DNA of 53,451 nt from Intoshia linei (GCA_001642005.1 LWCA01000114.1:1-53451); one strand, 5' to 3'; counted from the first letter of the stretch, positions 25,001-34,700 are shown. A program made the numbers and translations. The notes: generated by a model from the sequence alone, not told the origin.

Positions 25001-28000
25001 GTCCAGTTTATTAGAAATTAAAGTGATACAACCCACTTTACCTTATCTACATCTTTATTATGACCTGATTCATAACCTTCAAACATGTGTCACGGATCAA
25101 TTACCGCTCTGCATTCTTGAAAAATTGAACGATCTTAAAATAATATTGGACAAAGTTATTGATCAACTGAATCCTTCTCATCAAAAATGTTTGGGTGCGA
25201 AAGAGTGTATATCCAACTTTGATTCAAATGTATACGGTTATAAATTGGTTCCACTTTTCCCGTTTTTCAAGGAATCTTTGGGTTTAGACGATGTTTACGA
25301 CATTTATGAACAAACACATGATTGCATTAAACAAAGTATAAACTTGGATTCACAATCTTGCAATATTTATGAATCTGCTGAGTTGTGGGCATTTTTACAA
25401 GCTAGAATGATTAGTGTTTTGGTTAGATTTGAAGATTCTGAAATACATCCATGTTTCAGAAATGTTTGTGATAATGGAACATGTGTTCGTTTAAGTCAGT
25501 TTTATAAATGTGAATGTTTTGATGGTTTTACTGGTGACAAGTGTTCTGATAGAATTGGTTGTAGTGATGATTTATATACAAAATGTATTTATGATGTGCA
25601 ATCTATATTGGATATGATTCCTCATCCTATATGCAATAAGGAATATGGTGAAGATGGTAAAAACGATTTATCAAATTGCATAGTTATGGATTTGCCCGAT
25701 TATTGCTCGTAATTATTACCATGTTAATTTATATTTTACTATAAGATGTGGAATGTTTAGTTTTTTATTCTAAAACTTATTGGCATAAAAACTAGATTTC
25801 GAGACGATTTTTAATAATTTAATATATTTTCAACTTATATTTTTATGTGTGATGAAAATTAATTGTATCAAAAAATTCTTTCAACAATGTTTTTATTTTT
25901 ATATTAAAGTTTAGAATCTAAACTCGAGATTAATTACAAAAATATTAATTATAAAATTTTTGTACCGCTGAATAGGAAATGAAAAATAGTAGAATTATGA
26001 AAGTTTTGGTTGGAGCTACAAATTTAATTTTTTTGAAAAATTTTCAGATACTATGTATATTAATACTTGTCATTGTTATCCTTACTTATCCTTTACTTAC
26101 ATTGTATATAAAATTAAAAGTTTGTGTATTACAATTTAATTAACAAATTTAGAGTCTTAGAACTTCTAATAGTTTTTCGAGATTGAGATCGATATTTTTT
26201 CGCAAATATTATACTCATAAATTTAAATAAGTGAAGTAAAAATAAACTATCAATAGAGTAAACACGCCTCTATCAAAAAATGTAGTTCCATTATGGAACT
26301 TCTATAACAAAAAGTATTCAAATGGAATGTTGACACTTTAATATTTGAAACAAGCAATTAAATTTACTAGCAATAATAGCATATCATAAATTTATATTAT
26401 TTCCTGCGAATCAAAAAAATAATAGATAAATGGGCGTTTTGATAGTCTAATGATTAGACTCTAATACCTAAGATTGAAATCTCATTTTGTACATACATTT
26501 ATATATTTAGTAATTTTTAAAATCTCACATAAGATATTTTGGTATGTGAGATATAAGAGATGTAATGTTACTTTTCATGTATTCTATATATTTTTAAACA
26601 AAATAAAATAGTTTTGTTAATTTTTATTTATTTTTACCATTAATATCTTGACTGAAACTATTGTATCAGATAGGAATTGACATTTCCATTGGAATTTATA
26701 ATAATTGAGATACTAACTAATATGATGGAATTTGAATTTGTTCATTTGAGGCCAAGGTCACATTTATATCTATTTTTAATGTAATCTAGAGCTGTCGAAT
26801 CATTTACGGATTGTTTGGGAGTAGACTATATTGCTGAAGCTTGTAAATTGGAGGACGATAAGAATAAACAAATTTGCGATCTTTATGTGAATGCAAACAC
26901 ATTATGCTATCAAAAATGTATACAAAATCCATGTGAAAATGGCGGGAAATGTATGAGTGAACGAGAAGGATTATTTGAATATAAGTACGAATGTGAATGT
27001 CCAGAAGGATTTAAAGGAGAAAATTGTGAAATTGGTGGTAATACAACCACTGAAATCCCTAATCCTGATGTAAACCCACTTATATGTGATAACAATGATG
27101 TTGCAATGTTAATAAACGACATTTATAAAAATTCTTCCTTGCTAAAATGTTTATCTTTCAAGGAAGCTACTGAAATTTGCGAGTATGATATTTATGCAAT
27201 TTTTATAAATATTTTTTTAGCTCAAATAAAATTTCATTGGCCCAAAAGAATATTGATAAATTAAGTTTAGTATGCTCGTTTATTGTTACTAATATACTCA
27301 TTTCTGTACAAAACAAGAATAACCATATTGAAAATTATTGCAGTGGAAACGATTGGCAGCCTCGTAATATAATTTTGACCTGTTGGTATAATTTTTAACT
27401 TAGTTGAAATGGCGGATTGTGTCAACAATAATTTTGTTTTGGCGTGTTTTAATTTTAAGGATTACATTAATGATGCAGAAAGTGATGATTCAATTACCAA
27501 GGTCTCATGCGAGTAACTATTTTTCCCGTAAAATGTATAAAATGTTTTAGTAAATACTACCAGAGTAGAAGATGTGTTTTCAACCAAATTGAAGAAAATT
27601 GTCAAAACGAAGAATGTATTTCAAAGATGACTGCAATGCTTAAAAATATTGCAAAGGACATTTATAATAATAAATGTGTAGATCTCAACTGTGATGATGA
27701 TTGCAGGATTGGCGAAATTTGTAAAGATTACGGAGATGTTGCTCTATGTCAAAAAGGTTTAAAAAAAAATCTTTTTACAATAAATGTAGATCCAAATTAT
27801 ACTACTACAACAAAGACCACAAAAGCAACTACCCTTTCATCGTCAAATGAAGAAATTGGTAAATTAAACTTTTTTTGAAAAAATTAGAAATTTATAAAAT
27901 TTAGATATTGCCATTGAAATTATACTGGACATTCCTTTTAAACAAGATTACAAGGATCTGAAAAATCAAAATACACAACAATTTATTAAAGATTTGGCCG

Positions 28001-28837
28001 CATCGGTTAAAATTATTTTTCCAATTCATAATTTTATTTTATTAATTGAATTAAAGCTAATAAAAATTTAGCTATCCAAGATACACGATAATCGACCAAT
28101 CAAAATCAAAAAATTAATGTAATCATGTTTTTGATAATTGCAAATAATTCCATTTAGTGCTGGAAGTGTAAAAGTAGAATACGAAGTCGTTTATGATGGA
28201 CCAATCAATGATGAAAAAATTAAAGAAATGATTGAAGCAATAAAAGATCATATCAATAGTGAAGGGTCAATAACAATAAATGATATCCCAGTTGGTATCA
28301 GTGAAAGTGCTCATTTACTCATTAACGATAAAAAGGGTACCTTTTTTCTATTTAATAGTTTACTAAATGTTTTCATATAGTGGAAAATATTGACAACATG
28401 TGCTCACTTTATAATGCCGCTGAACGTTGCAAACACAACTCGAGTTGTTATTTAGATGAAAATGCTCAAGCAAATTGCGCGTATTTATATTATTATTTTT
28501 AAAAATAATTGAAATTAGATGTTCTGTTGGGTTCAATGGAATTTTTTGTGAAAAAATAAACCCAGAGTCGCCATACATCATTGGACCAACTGAAATGGCC
28601 ATTATTATTGGTAGTGTTGTAGCGTGTGTTTTAATTATTGCACTTTTTATTCTTTGTATGACAATCAAACGTGGAACACGATAGTATCAATTCATTTTAA
28701 TATTTTATTTTATATTTTCATTTAGTCGAAATTTTAACAATGCTATTCCAATGACTACGTTTCCCAGAAATGCTCCAAAAACTAATTACGGTCAAAACCC
28801 TGGACCTTCGCAAGTAGTTTATAGCAAACGACATTAG
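10059..28837 (+). CDS. Giant modular Cys-rich/EGF/SEA type I membrane protein
   Basis: Twenty-seven exons sum to 11,961 nt, an exact multiple of three, giving 3,986 residues. Exons: 10059-10122, 10165-10243, 10280-10504, 10553-10788, 13496-13604, 13646-13776, 13873-13960, 14060-14383, 14420-14640, 14676-14826, 14868-14989, 15433-15561, 15601-15694, 15729-15859, 15901-16203, 16773-16866, 17906-25708, 26790-27182, 27221-27363, 27404-27512, 27551-27858, 27905-28005, 28072-28118, 28158-28336, 28381-28480, 28519-28683, 28726-28837. Residues 1-20 are a signal peptide ('MNIFWFLATFLTFFFQSLAQ'). Four Cys-rich supermodules with EGF-like domains follow (to about 3730), then a Thr-rich linker, a SEA domain (about 3752-3860), an EGF, a transmembrane helix (about 3918-3945) and a 41-residue tail. 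I infer a cell-surface adhesion or coat protein. I recognise no named orthologue, and the Cys-rich modules match no family I know. Transcript data are lacking; the exact frame closure makes the model strong. Confidence 0.85.
10789..13495. other. Long intron 4 with hAT-type debris
   Basis: Intron of 2.7 kb between exons 4 and 5. It holds the 152-bp MITE at 10985-11136 and further hAT-like ends: CAGTGTTACCTAACCGTTGG at 12089, and ends reading ...AAGCACTG at about 11412 and ...GAACCACTG at about 13407. The short repeat GCTTGACTGTTATGTACTTC lies at 12204. I could not pair the loose ends into elements with matching target duplications. Confidence 0.5.
10985..11136. mobile_element. hAT-type MITE (152 bp)
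   Basis: Left end CAGTGCTTTTCAACC and right end (other strand) CAGTGGTTTTAAAC form terminal inverted repeats. The flanks TATTAGAT and TATTAGGG match at 6 of 8 bases, as an aged 8-bp hAT target duplication would. Its left 110 bp is closely similar to the left arm of the larger hAT element at 39611-40303, so it looks like an internal-deletion product of that family. Confidence 0.65.
14990..15432. other. Intron 11 of the giant gene
   Basis: AT-rich intron of 443 nt between GTAATTTTTT at 14990 and the acceptor ATCTTATAG at 15432. No further feature seen. Confidence 0.6.
16204..16772. other. Intron 15 of the giant gene
   Basis: Intron of 569 nt. It is slightly less AT-rich around 16370-16560 and holds an open frame of 64 codons without recognisable motifs, which I do not regard as a gene. 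Confidence 0.55.
16773..20090 (+). other. Supermodule 2 of the giant protein
   Basis: Exon 16 and the first 2.2 kb of exon 17 encode module C plus EGF ('CKCPDCYDGKTC', about residues 944-982) and a module A without an obvious following EGF. Then come module D plus EGF ('CMCKSGNYGKNC') and module B ending 'CQLPCSNDKTC'. The order C-A-D-B is the same as in supermodule 1. The missing EGF after module A is a lineage-specific loss or strong divergence. Confidence 0.6.
16867..17905. other. Intron 16 of the giant gene
   Basis: AT-rich intron of 1,039 nt from GTAATTATAT to the acceptor CGTTTATAG at 17905. No coding remnant or clear mobile-element end was found. Confidence 0.6.
17906..25708 (+). other. 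Exon 17: uninterrupted 7.8-kb exon
   Basis: Encodes residues 834-3435 without a single intron, in a gene whose other exons are 47-393 nt. It begins in phase 2 after the acceptor TTTATAG and ends 'TATTGCTC' at the donor GTAATT. It spans supermodule 2 (most), 3 (all) and 4 (first two thirds), although the matching parts of supermodule 1 carry several introns. Confidence 0.85.
20091..23857 (+). other. Supermodule 3 of the giant protein, with triplicated module B
   Basis: Module C plus EGF ('CICSSCYSGDKC'), module A with 'LTPTLPYLSQHYDFI' plus EGF ('CRCRQGYSGDEC'), module D plus EGF ('CSCSDGYSGEIC'), then three tandem module B copies of about 180-190 residues. The three share 'RKCIYDATSDCTDLLC', 'RGCVHDSIKGCTDELC' and 'RKCLFDATSECTDDIC', and each ends in a Cys knot followed by 'DLG/DTG...C'. 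An Asp/Pro/Tyr-rich segment ('YPQNYDSKPDYPEQPKD') interrupts the start of module C. Confidence 0.75.
23858..27777 (+). other. Supermodule 4 of the giant protein
   Basis: Module C plus EGF ('CTCPHCYTGEFC'), module A with 'IQPTLPYLHLYYDLI' plus EGF ('CECFDGFTGDKC'), module D plus EGF ('CECPEGFKGENC', exon 18) and module B (exons 18-21). Introns 17-20 fall in modules D and B, and three of them match the position and phase of introns in supermodule 1. A Thr/Ser-rich stretch ('TTTTKTTKATTLSSS') follows and leads to the SEA domain. Confidence 0.7.
25709..26789. other. Intron 17 with a tRNA-like remnant
   Basis: Intron of 1,081 nt. At about 26433-26495 the sequence has a tRNA-like A-box region (ATAGTCTAATGATTAGACT) and a B-box-like GATTGAAATC about 20 nt further on, as in a decayed tRNA or the head of a tRNA-derived SINE. 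No complete anticodon arm can be drawn, so no tRNA gene is called. Confidence 0.4.
27905..28336 (+). other. SEA domain of the giant protein (exons 22-24)
   Basis: Reads 'IAIEIILDIPFKQDYKDLKN...FIKDLAASL', then 'AGSVKVEYEVVY', then two helices and 'DIPVG'. The beta-alpha-beta pattern and the GSVKV motif are those of SEA domains, in which the chain commonly breaks between Gly and Ser and stays attached non-covalently. The three exons are enclosed by phase-1 introns, so the domain is a symmetrical insert. Autoproteolysis here is inferred from the motif only. Confidence 0.8.
28381..28837 (+). other. Membrane-proximal EGF, transmembrane helix and tail
   Basis: Exons 25-27 encode an EGF-like unit ('MCSLYNAAERCKHNSSCYLD', then 'CACSVGFNGIFC'). 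Next come a 24-residue hydrophobic helix ('MAIIIGSVVACVLIIALF'...), the stop-transfer 'KRGTRYR' and a short Pro/Asn/Gln-containing tail ending 'SQVVYSKRH'. The last intron (28684-28725) skips an in-frame TAG that would otherwise end the protein right after the helix. Confidence 0.8.
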
Positions 28838-29504
28838 TCTTAATTTACTAACCTTTAGGATATAATAAATTATTAAATTTATACATTTTATTATTTTTAT
28901 GAATTGGTTATTATTATTGACACATGATGAAAAACGGTAGATAAAATTTAAAATAAATACTGTAAATATCGATTTAAAAGTTCAAATAATATTGATCAAT
29001 TTAGTTTAAATATTTTAAACAGATTTATATATAGTTAGTAAATTTTCCAAATTATTTTTTAAACATGTTCAGGAAATTAAATTTGTAGACTGGCGGTTCG
29101 TAGACAGAATAATTGGTGGGTTGCTAAAAAAAATATAGTTATACATTTTTGGACAAAAAAAGTAAGAATTTGAAGTTGTTTAATGAAGTTTTTAATTGAT
29201 AATACAGATTATACATCAAAGCTGCTAAAAAGTTTACCTATATGCCACATTTCATTAATATATTTGGAAAATCACTGGGACTGGACAATCAAAAGTAAAA
29301 GTAAAATTAGAAAAGTTAATTAATCAATGATTTTATCATTTGTTTTCTTCATTTACCCTTAAAACATCTTTAGAATGTTTAAACATACTTAAAGCAAGTT
29401 TAATTTTATATATTTATTAAATATATTTTATTCCATCTTAATTTTTTTGTTAACATTTGAATTTTACAAAAATTTTTAAAACAATTGTTATCATATTTTT
29501 TTAA
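28838..29504. other. Intergenic, nothing recognisable
   Basis: AT-rich downstream region of the giant gene with no exon or element ends that I could identify. Confidence 0.5.
28864..28869 (+). terminator. Polyadenylation signal of the giant gene
   Basis: AATAAA lies 27 nt after the stop codon at 28835-28837, the first good signal downstream. Usage is inferred. Confidence 0.5.
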
Positions 29505-30091
29505 TTTATTAGACAGAATGTGTGTATAATATTAAAAGTAAAGTAAAAACAGTCCAATCCTAAAAATTGTCATAAATAGCATAAATTCCAGAAAAAATAA
29601 AATTGATAAAAACGTATTTTTGGGGTTAAAATTTGGTATTTATATCAACTGGAATAAGCTCTATATGAATACTAAAATGCTTTTTTCACCGTGAAGGCGT
29701 CACTTATTCAGATTGAAATTTTTTGTGTGTTAAAGGGTACAACTGTACGACGTGTAATTTTTTTTAAATTCTAGGGCTGTTTTCATTAAAAAAAGGGTAA
29801 TTGGGGTTTTGGCCCTGAAGATATATTTTTTAAATTTATGATAATAATGATGATTTTATAATCCTTATCAGAGTATATATTTTTTTAAATTCTCACACTC
29901 GTTTGATTTTAAAAAAGAGCACAATTGAGCTTTTTGACCCATAACATGTGTTTGGAAGGTTAAAATTTATTTTGCTAACACCCCTGGCAAAAACTGTAAT
30001 TAAAATGTGGAATTTATAAAATTCTAAGTCTTGTAGTTATTGAAATAAACGGTAACACACACCCACACAAATATTGCAAATCATATATAAG
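29505..30091 (+). repeat. Dispersed repeat R1, plus-strand copy
   Basis: The most complete R1 copy. It starts at TTAGACAGAATGTGTGTATA and carries 'ATCAACTGGAATAAGCTC', 'GTGAAGGCGTCACTTATTC' and 'GGTTTTGGCCCTGAAGATAT'. It ends in the ACACACACCCACACAAATAT tract and 'CATATATAAG'. The hAT-type MITE at 30092 is inserted into its last bases. No coding capacity. Confidence 0.65.
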
Positions 30092-30786
30092 TAGGGCAAT
30101 TTTTTATTGACATATAGAAAAATTAAATTTACTGACTTTATTTGACCTTAAAATTTTTGTGTGTTTCTATGGTTAATACCAACTAAATCTACCGTACCCC
30201 AAACCTTCCTTTCCCGAGCCTTAAATTAAATCAATACAATATTTAATACACCTTAATTTTAATATTCGCATAGGCCCCGATCATTATAGTGTCGGTCACT
30301 ACATAATAAATTAATATGAATAAAACTTAAAATAAGGAATATTTATGCGTTTAATAATAAATATAAATAGTAAAGAACTGAAAATAAAACAAACGATGTA
30401 AATCTCATTATGTGATGTTAGAGATGTTGAAAATTATTAAAGTTTATTGTAGTATAACATAATATACTTCTTAACATTATCTGGTAAAAATTGCCTCTGG
30501 AATTACCAATTTTTTTAACAAACTGAAACTTAGTTCAACACTATTTGTGGTAGATAATATTCTTAATAAATTGTATAAATAAGGTGGTATTTGTTATATT
30601 TTATTGTTATTATATCATATATATCATTTTTTCACGTCGAATATCCTTTTAAAAAAAAACTTACTTCATAGCATTTATAAATTGTTAATTAGCTAATTAA
30701 TAAACATAATATTGATATCATGATGCTTGTAATTTCGTGCGGATTATCATATAAAAAATGGCATTTTGCCATAAAAAACTGCCCTA
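30092..30786. mobile_element. hAT-type MITE family M1, copy 1 (695 bp)
   Basis: Ends TAGGGCAATTTTTTAT and, on the other strand, TAGGGCAGTTTTTTAT. The flanks TATATAAG (30084-30091) and AATATAAG (30787-30794) match at 7 of 8 bases, an 8-bp duplication as left by hAT elements. A second copy in opposite orientation lies at 46119-46875. The element has no transposase ORF. It sits between the end of an R1 copy and a Tc1 fossil. Confidence 0.82.
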
Positions 30787-30794
30787 AATATAAG

Positions 30795-31110
30795 TAAGGG
30801 TTTAAGAAATATTGTTTCAAAAGTCTGATTGTATGATAGGAAGCACAGTCGTATTGGAACACGTAGTCGGATAAGTTCGTCATTTAGAGATTACTGCTGA
30901 GATTATTTATGTATTCAATTGAATTTATGGTTTTATCTACAATTTAAAACTTGCCAAGTCCTTGGTAAGAAAAACAACCCAAATTAATTGTGAAGATCTA
31001 CCAGAACACTATTTAAGCATCAGCTTACCGCCTTTCTCATATTTTTTTACTACTTTATTAACACGTTTAAGAGAATAATTCAGTTTATTAAATATTTCAA
31101 AAAATATATT
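30795..31110 (-). pseudogene. Tc1/mariner transposase fossil
   Basis: The minus strand carries 'DYVFQYDCASYHTIRLLKQYF', cut here to its key part 'VFQYDCASYHT', the segment around the second catalytic Asp of Tc1/mariner DDE domains ('VFQQDxAxxHT'). Further upstream are a degraded 'WVVFLTKDL' (compare 'VWGCFSxxGLG') and a 'RVNKVVKKYEKGG' stretch. Stops and frame breaks interrupt it. The C-terminal side ends at the M1 insertion. Confidence 0.6.
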
Positions 31111-31711
31111 TGTATATAAATTCCATTTGACGGTTTTCAAATTTCGGGCTGCAAACAGTGTAGCCTCACATACTACAATTCCTCTGTACTATGTATTAAA
31201 CAATAATAATTTTTGAAATAATTTTATTTTATATTAGTTAAAATTCTGGATAGCTGCAGCACTCAATGACAATCCGGCACTGTTTGTAGATTCTAGTCAC
31301 AAATAACGAATACGGTTTATTTTTAAATATACATTCGTTTACTAAAACTAAAAATAAACCCGATTGAATACAAACATTAATCATATCTTATATTGTCTAA
31401 TGTTTGAACATTTGAAGATGAATCTAAATTTATAATAAAATTACTCAATCCTAATTGAATATTTACCTTGTAATATTTTCTAAAAAAAATTAAAATAAAA
31501 AAAAACACAAATTACCATGTTAAGGTGATGTTTTAGGTTGGTCTCTATGCATTCATTGCAAATTATCATAAATTTCTAGAATTTAAAATTATACAAATAA
31601 GTGAGTTAGTTGCTATTTTTGGATTTAAAAGTTTATTAAATAATACAAAGAGCAGATTTCAAAAGTAAATACATTTGTCTTAATTTTAAAAAATAATTAT
31701 AATAATAATAC

Positions 31712-34700
31712 CCTAGAAATCATCGGATTTGTAATCTTTATTGTGAAAGTGAGAGGGTTTTGTTTTTCAAATGGCTTATAAAATGCTAGAAAGCAAATGT
31801 TTGATTCAATTGAATATGATACGGTTCGAAGATGTTTCAAATTAAATTGTTCAGGTTTTATGTCGTATTCGCTACCCTTGAGCAAAACAATATAGTATTT
31901 ATTTAATAAAAGGACCATGTTTTGATCATCATCGACGTTGATCACTAAAATACAATATAATGAATTTAACTATACATTGAGAACCACATAAAAAAATTTC
32001 TATATTGATTGATTAAATTTTTTATGTACGCTAATCTTGCAAAAGCTGTATTAAATATATTTTTTAAAATTTTAGGACAATTTATATTTTTTAAATCTTT
32101 TAAAATAATGGGTAATTTGTCGTTTTAGTCGTAAAGTCATACGCTTTTAAAATTGAAATTGATGATACTGTTCATTAATGTGTGTCCTAAAACACTTTTT
32201 CGAAACAATGCAAAAGTAGCCAACGGGGAAAATGAAACTTTTTATTGCGAACAAGATGACATGTTTGAAATTGTCTAACTCTCAAAAAAACCCTTGACTT
32301 TTTGCATTTTAAACTAATTTTTATACAATTTTTCAAAAACGAACATGAACTTTATAAAAAAATATTGGTGTGGTAGCGATGTGAATTCATGCGTATAAAT
32401 AGTATATGTAACATTTGTGAGTATATATTATGCCATGGTTATCACAGTTTATCAGAAATCCTTCTCAATAAAACCCTATTTTACCCAAAAATTCATAAAA
32501 AACAGAATTTATAGGATAAAGNTTTGCATTTTAAACTAATCTTTAATACAATTTTTTCAAAACGAACATGAACTTTACAAAAAAAAAAATTGGTGTAGTA
32601 ACGATGTGAATTCATGCGTATAAATAGTATATGTAACATTTGTGAGTATATATAATGCTATGGTTATCACAGTTTATTAGAAATCCTTATTAATAAAACC
32701 CTATTTTACCCAAAAATTCATAAAAAACAGAATTTATAGGATAGAGGGTTTCTTGGTGTTTTTTTCTAACAATTATGACATTTCAGGTACATGATCTTAT
32801 TCGCAAGAATTTTTGTTATATTTGTATTTGGCTACTTTTGTGAATATAGTTAATAAAACTAATTAGCAGTGAAAATAAGAATGACAATTTTATAAAAAAT
32901 TAAATTTTTTTTTTTTNAAGCTGTATTAAATATATTTTTTAAAATTTTAGGACAATTTATATTTTTTAAATCTTTTAAAATAATGGGTAATTTGTCGTTT
33001 TAGTCGTAAAGTCATACGCTTTTAAAATTGAAATTGATGATACTGTTCATTAATGTGTGTCCTAAAACACTTTTTCGAAACAATGCAAAAGTAGCCAACG
33101 GGGAAAATGAAACTTTTTATTGCGAACAAGATGACATGTTTGAAATTGTCTAACTCTCAAAAAAACCCTTGACTTTTTGCATTTTAAACTAATTTTTATA
33201 CAATTTTTCAAAAACGAACATGAACTTTATAAAAAAATATTGGTGTGGTAGCGATGTGAATTCATGCGTATAAATAGTATATGTAACATTTGTGAGTATA
33301 TATTATGCCATGGTTATCACAGTTTATCAGAAATCCTTCTCAATAAAACCCTATTTTACCCAAAAATTCATAAAAAACAGAATTTATAGGATAAAGGGTT
33401 TCTTGGTGTTTTTTTCTAACAATTATAACATTTCAAATACATGATCTTGTTCGCAAAAATTTTTGTTATATTTGTATTTGGCTACTTTTGTGAATATAGT
33501 TAATAAAACTAATTAGCAGTGAAAATAAGAATGACAATTTTATAAAAAATTAAATTTTTTTTTTTTAATTTTAAAGTCTATACGCGATTCATTAAATTTG
33601 TAGGACCCTGAAGTTTGAAATTGATTTATACTGAATAAGGGTTTGAAGATTTAATAAATATATTGCATAATATTTTACAAAAAATTTTTGGATTAATTTT
33701 TTTTATTACTATTTTTCAGATTTTTATCCTCAAATGATGAACAGTGTTCATGCTTTTAAAATCTGTACCAGAAATTATATTTATTTGAATATATACTTTA
33801 TTTAAATTCTAAAAAGCGTTATTTAAAAAAAAGGATAATTGGGGGTTTTTACCCTGTAGGACTTAATTTCTGATAATTAAATGTGAGGTAAAACTTCAAC
33901 TTCGAAATACTATATTAGAAATTGGTATTATTAAGCGTCTACATTAGTGCTTCTCAAACGTTTTTGAGAATTCACCCCCTGTGACATATTTTTGTTCTAT
34001 TCACCATAAATAAAATAATTATTATGGCATGTCATAATTGTGCAGAAATACACAATTTGCACTTATAAAATGTACTGAATTAATTAAATTTGAGTACACA
34101 TAACGTCTTCACGTGATGACATAATTTTAAATTTTCATTGTTTCTTTTATGAATCATACATAACGCATGGTATTTTCAATATTTTCATGAGAGTAAATAT
34201 GTTTATATCTGCGTTGTAAATACTACTAGCATTTAAAAATAAAAAAAATATAGTAATTGTTATTGCCATAATTTATTTATTGATAGGAATATCAATTCGA
34301 TGAGCAACTTTAAAAAAAATTTAATTTTGAAATTTGGTTAAACTAAATGTATGAAAGGGTTAAGTCAATTTTGTACACAAAACATCTAAATTTGGTTTTT
34401 TCTTTTGGAATCAGATAGAGAGATTTCCGATATAAAATTTTGATAAAATTGTCTTTTCTTAAGGATTGGTGAAATGGAGTTTTTTCTTTTGGGATCTGAT
34501 ACAGTTATTTTTTATCTAAAAATATTGGTATAAAGAGATTTTTTCCTTAAGGGTAAAATTTTGGTTTTTTCACATATTTGACTAAATTGAGTAAAATATG
34601 TTCATAAATGATCAATTAAGTTAAAGTGGCCAGAAAAATACGTACTATCACGTTTAGTTTATTTGGTATAAATTTTAAGTCGAAAATTTTTATTCGTCAT

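Noticed and set aside
32043-33566. Real tandem segmental duplication
   Set aside because: Copies identical over hundreds of bases in an otherwise diverged region, with single N characters exactly at the joins, point to an assembly join instead.
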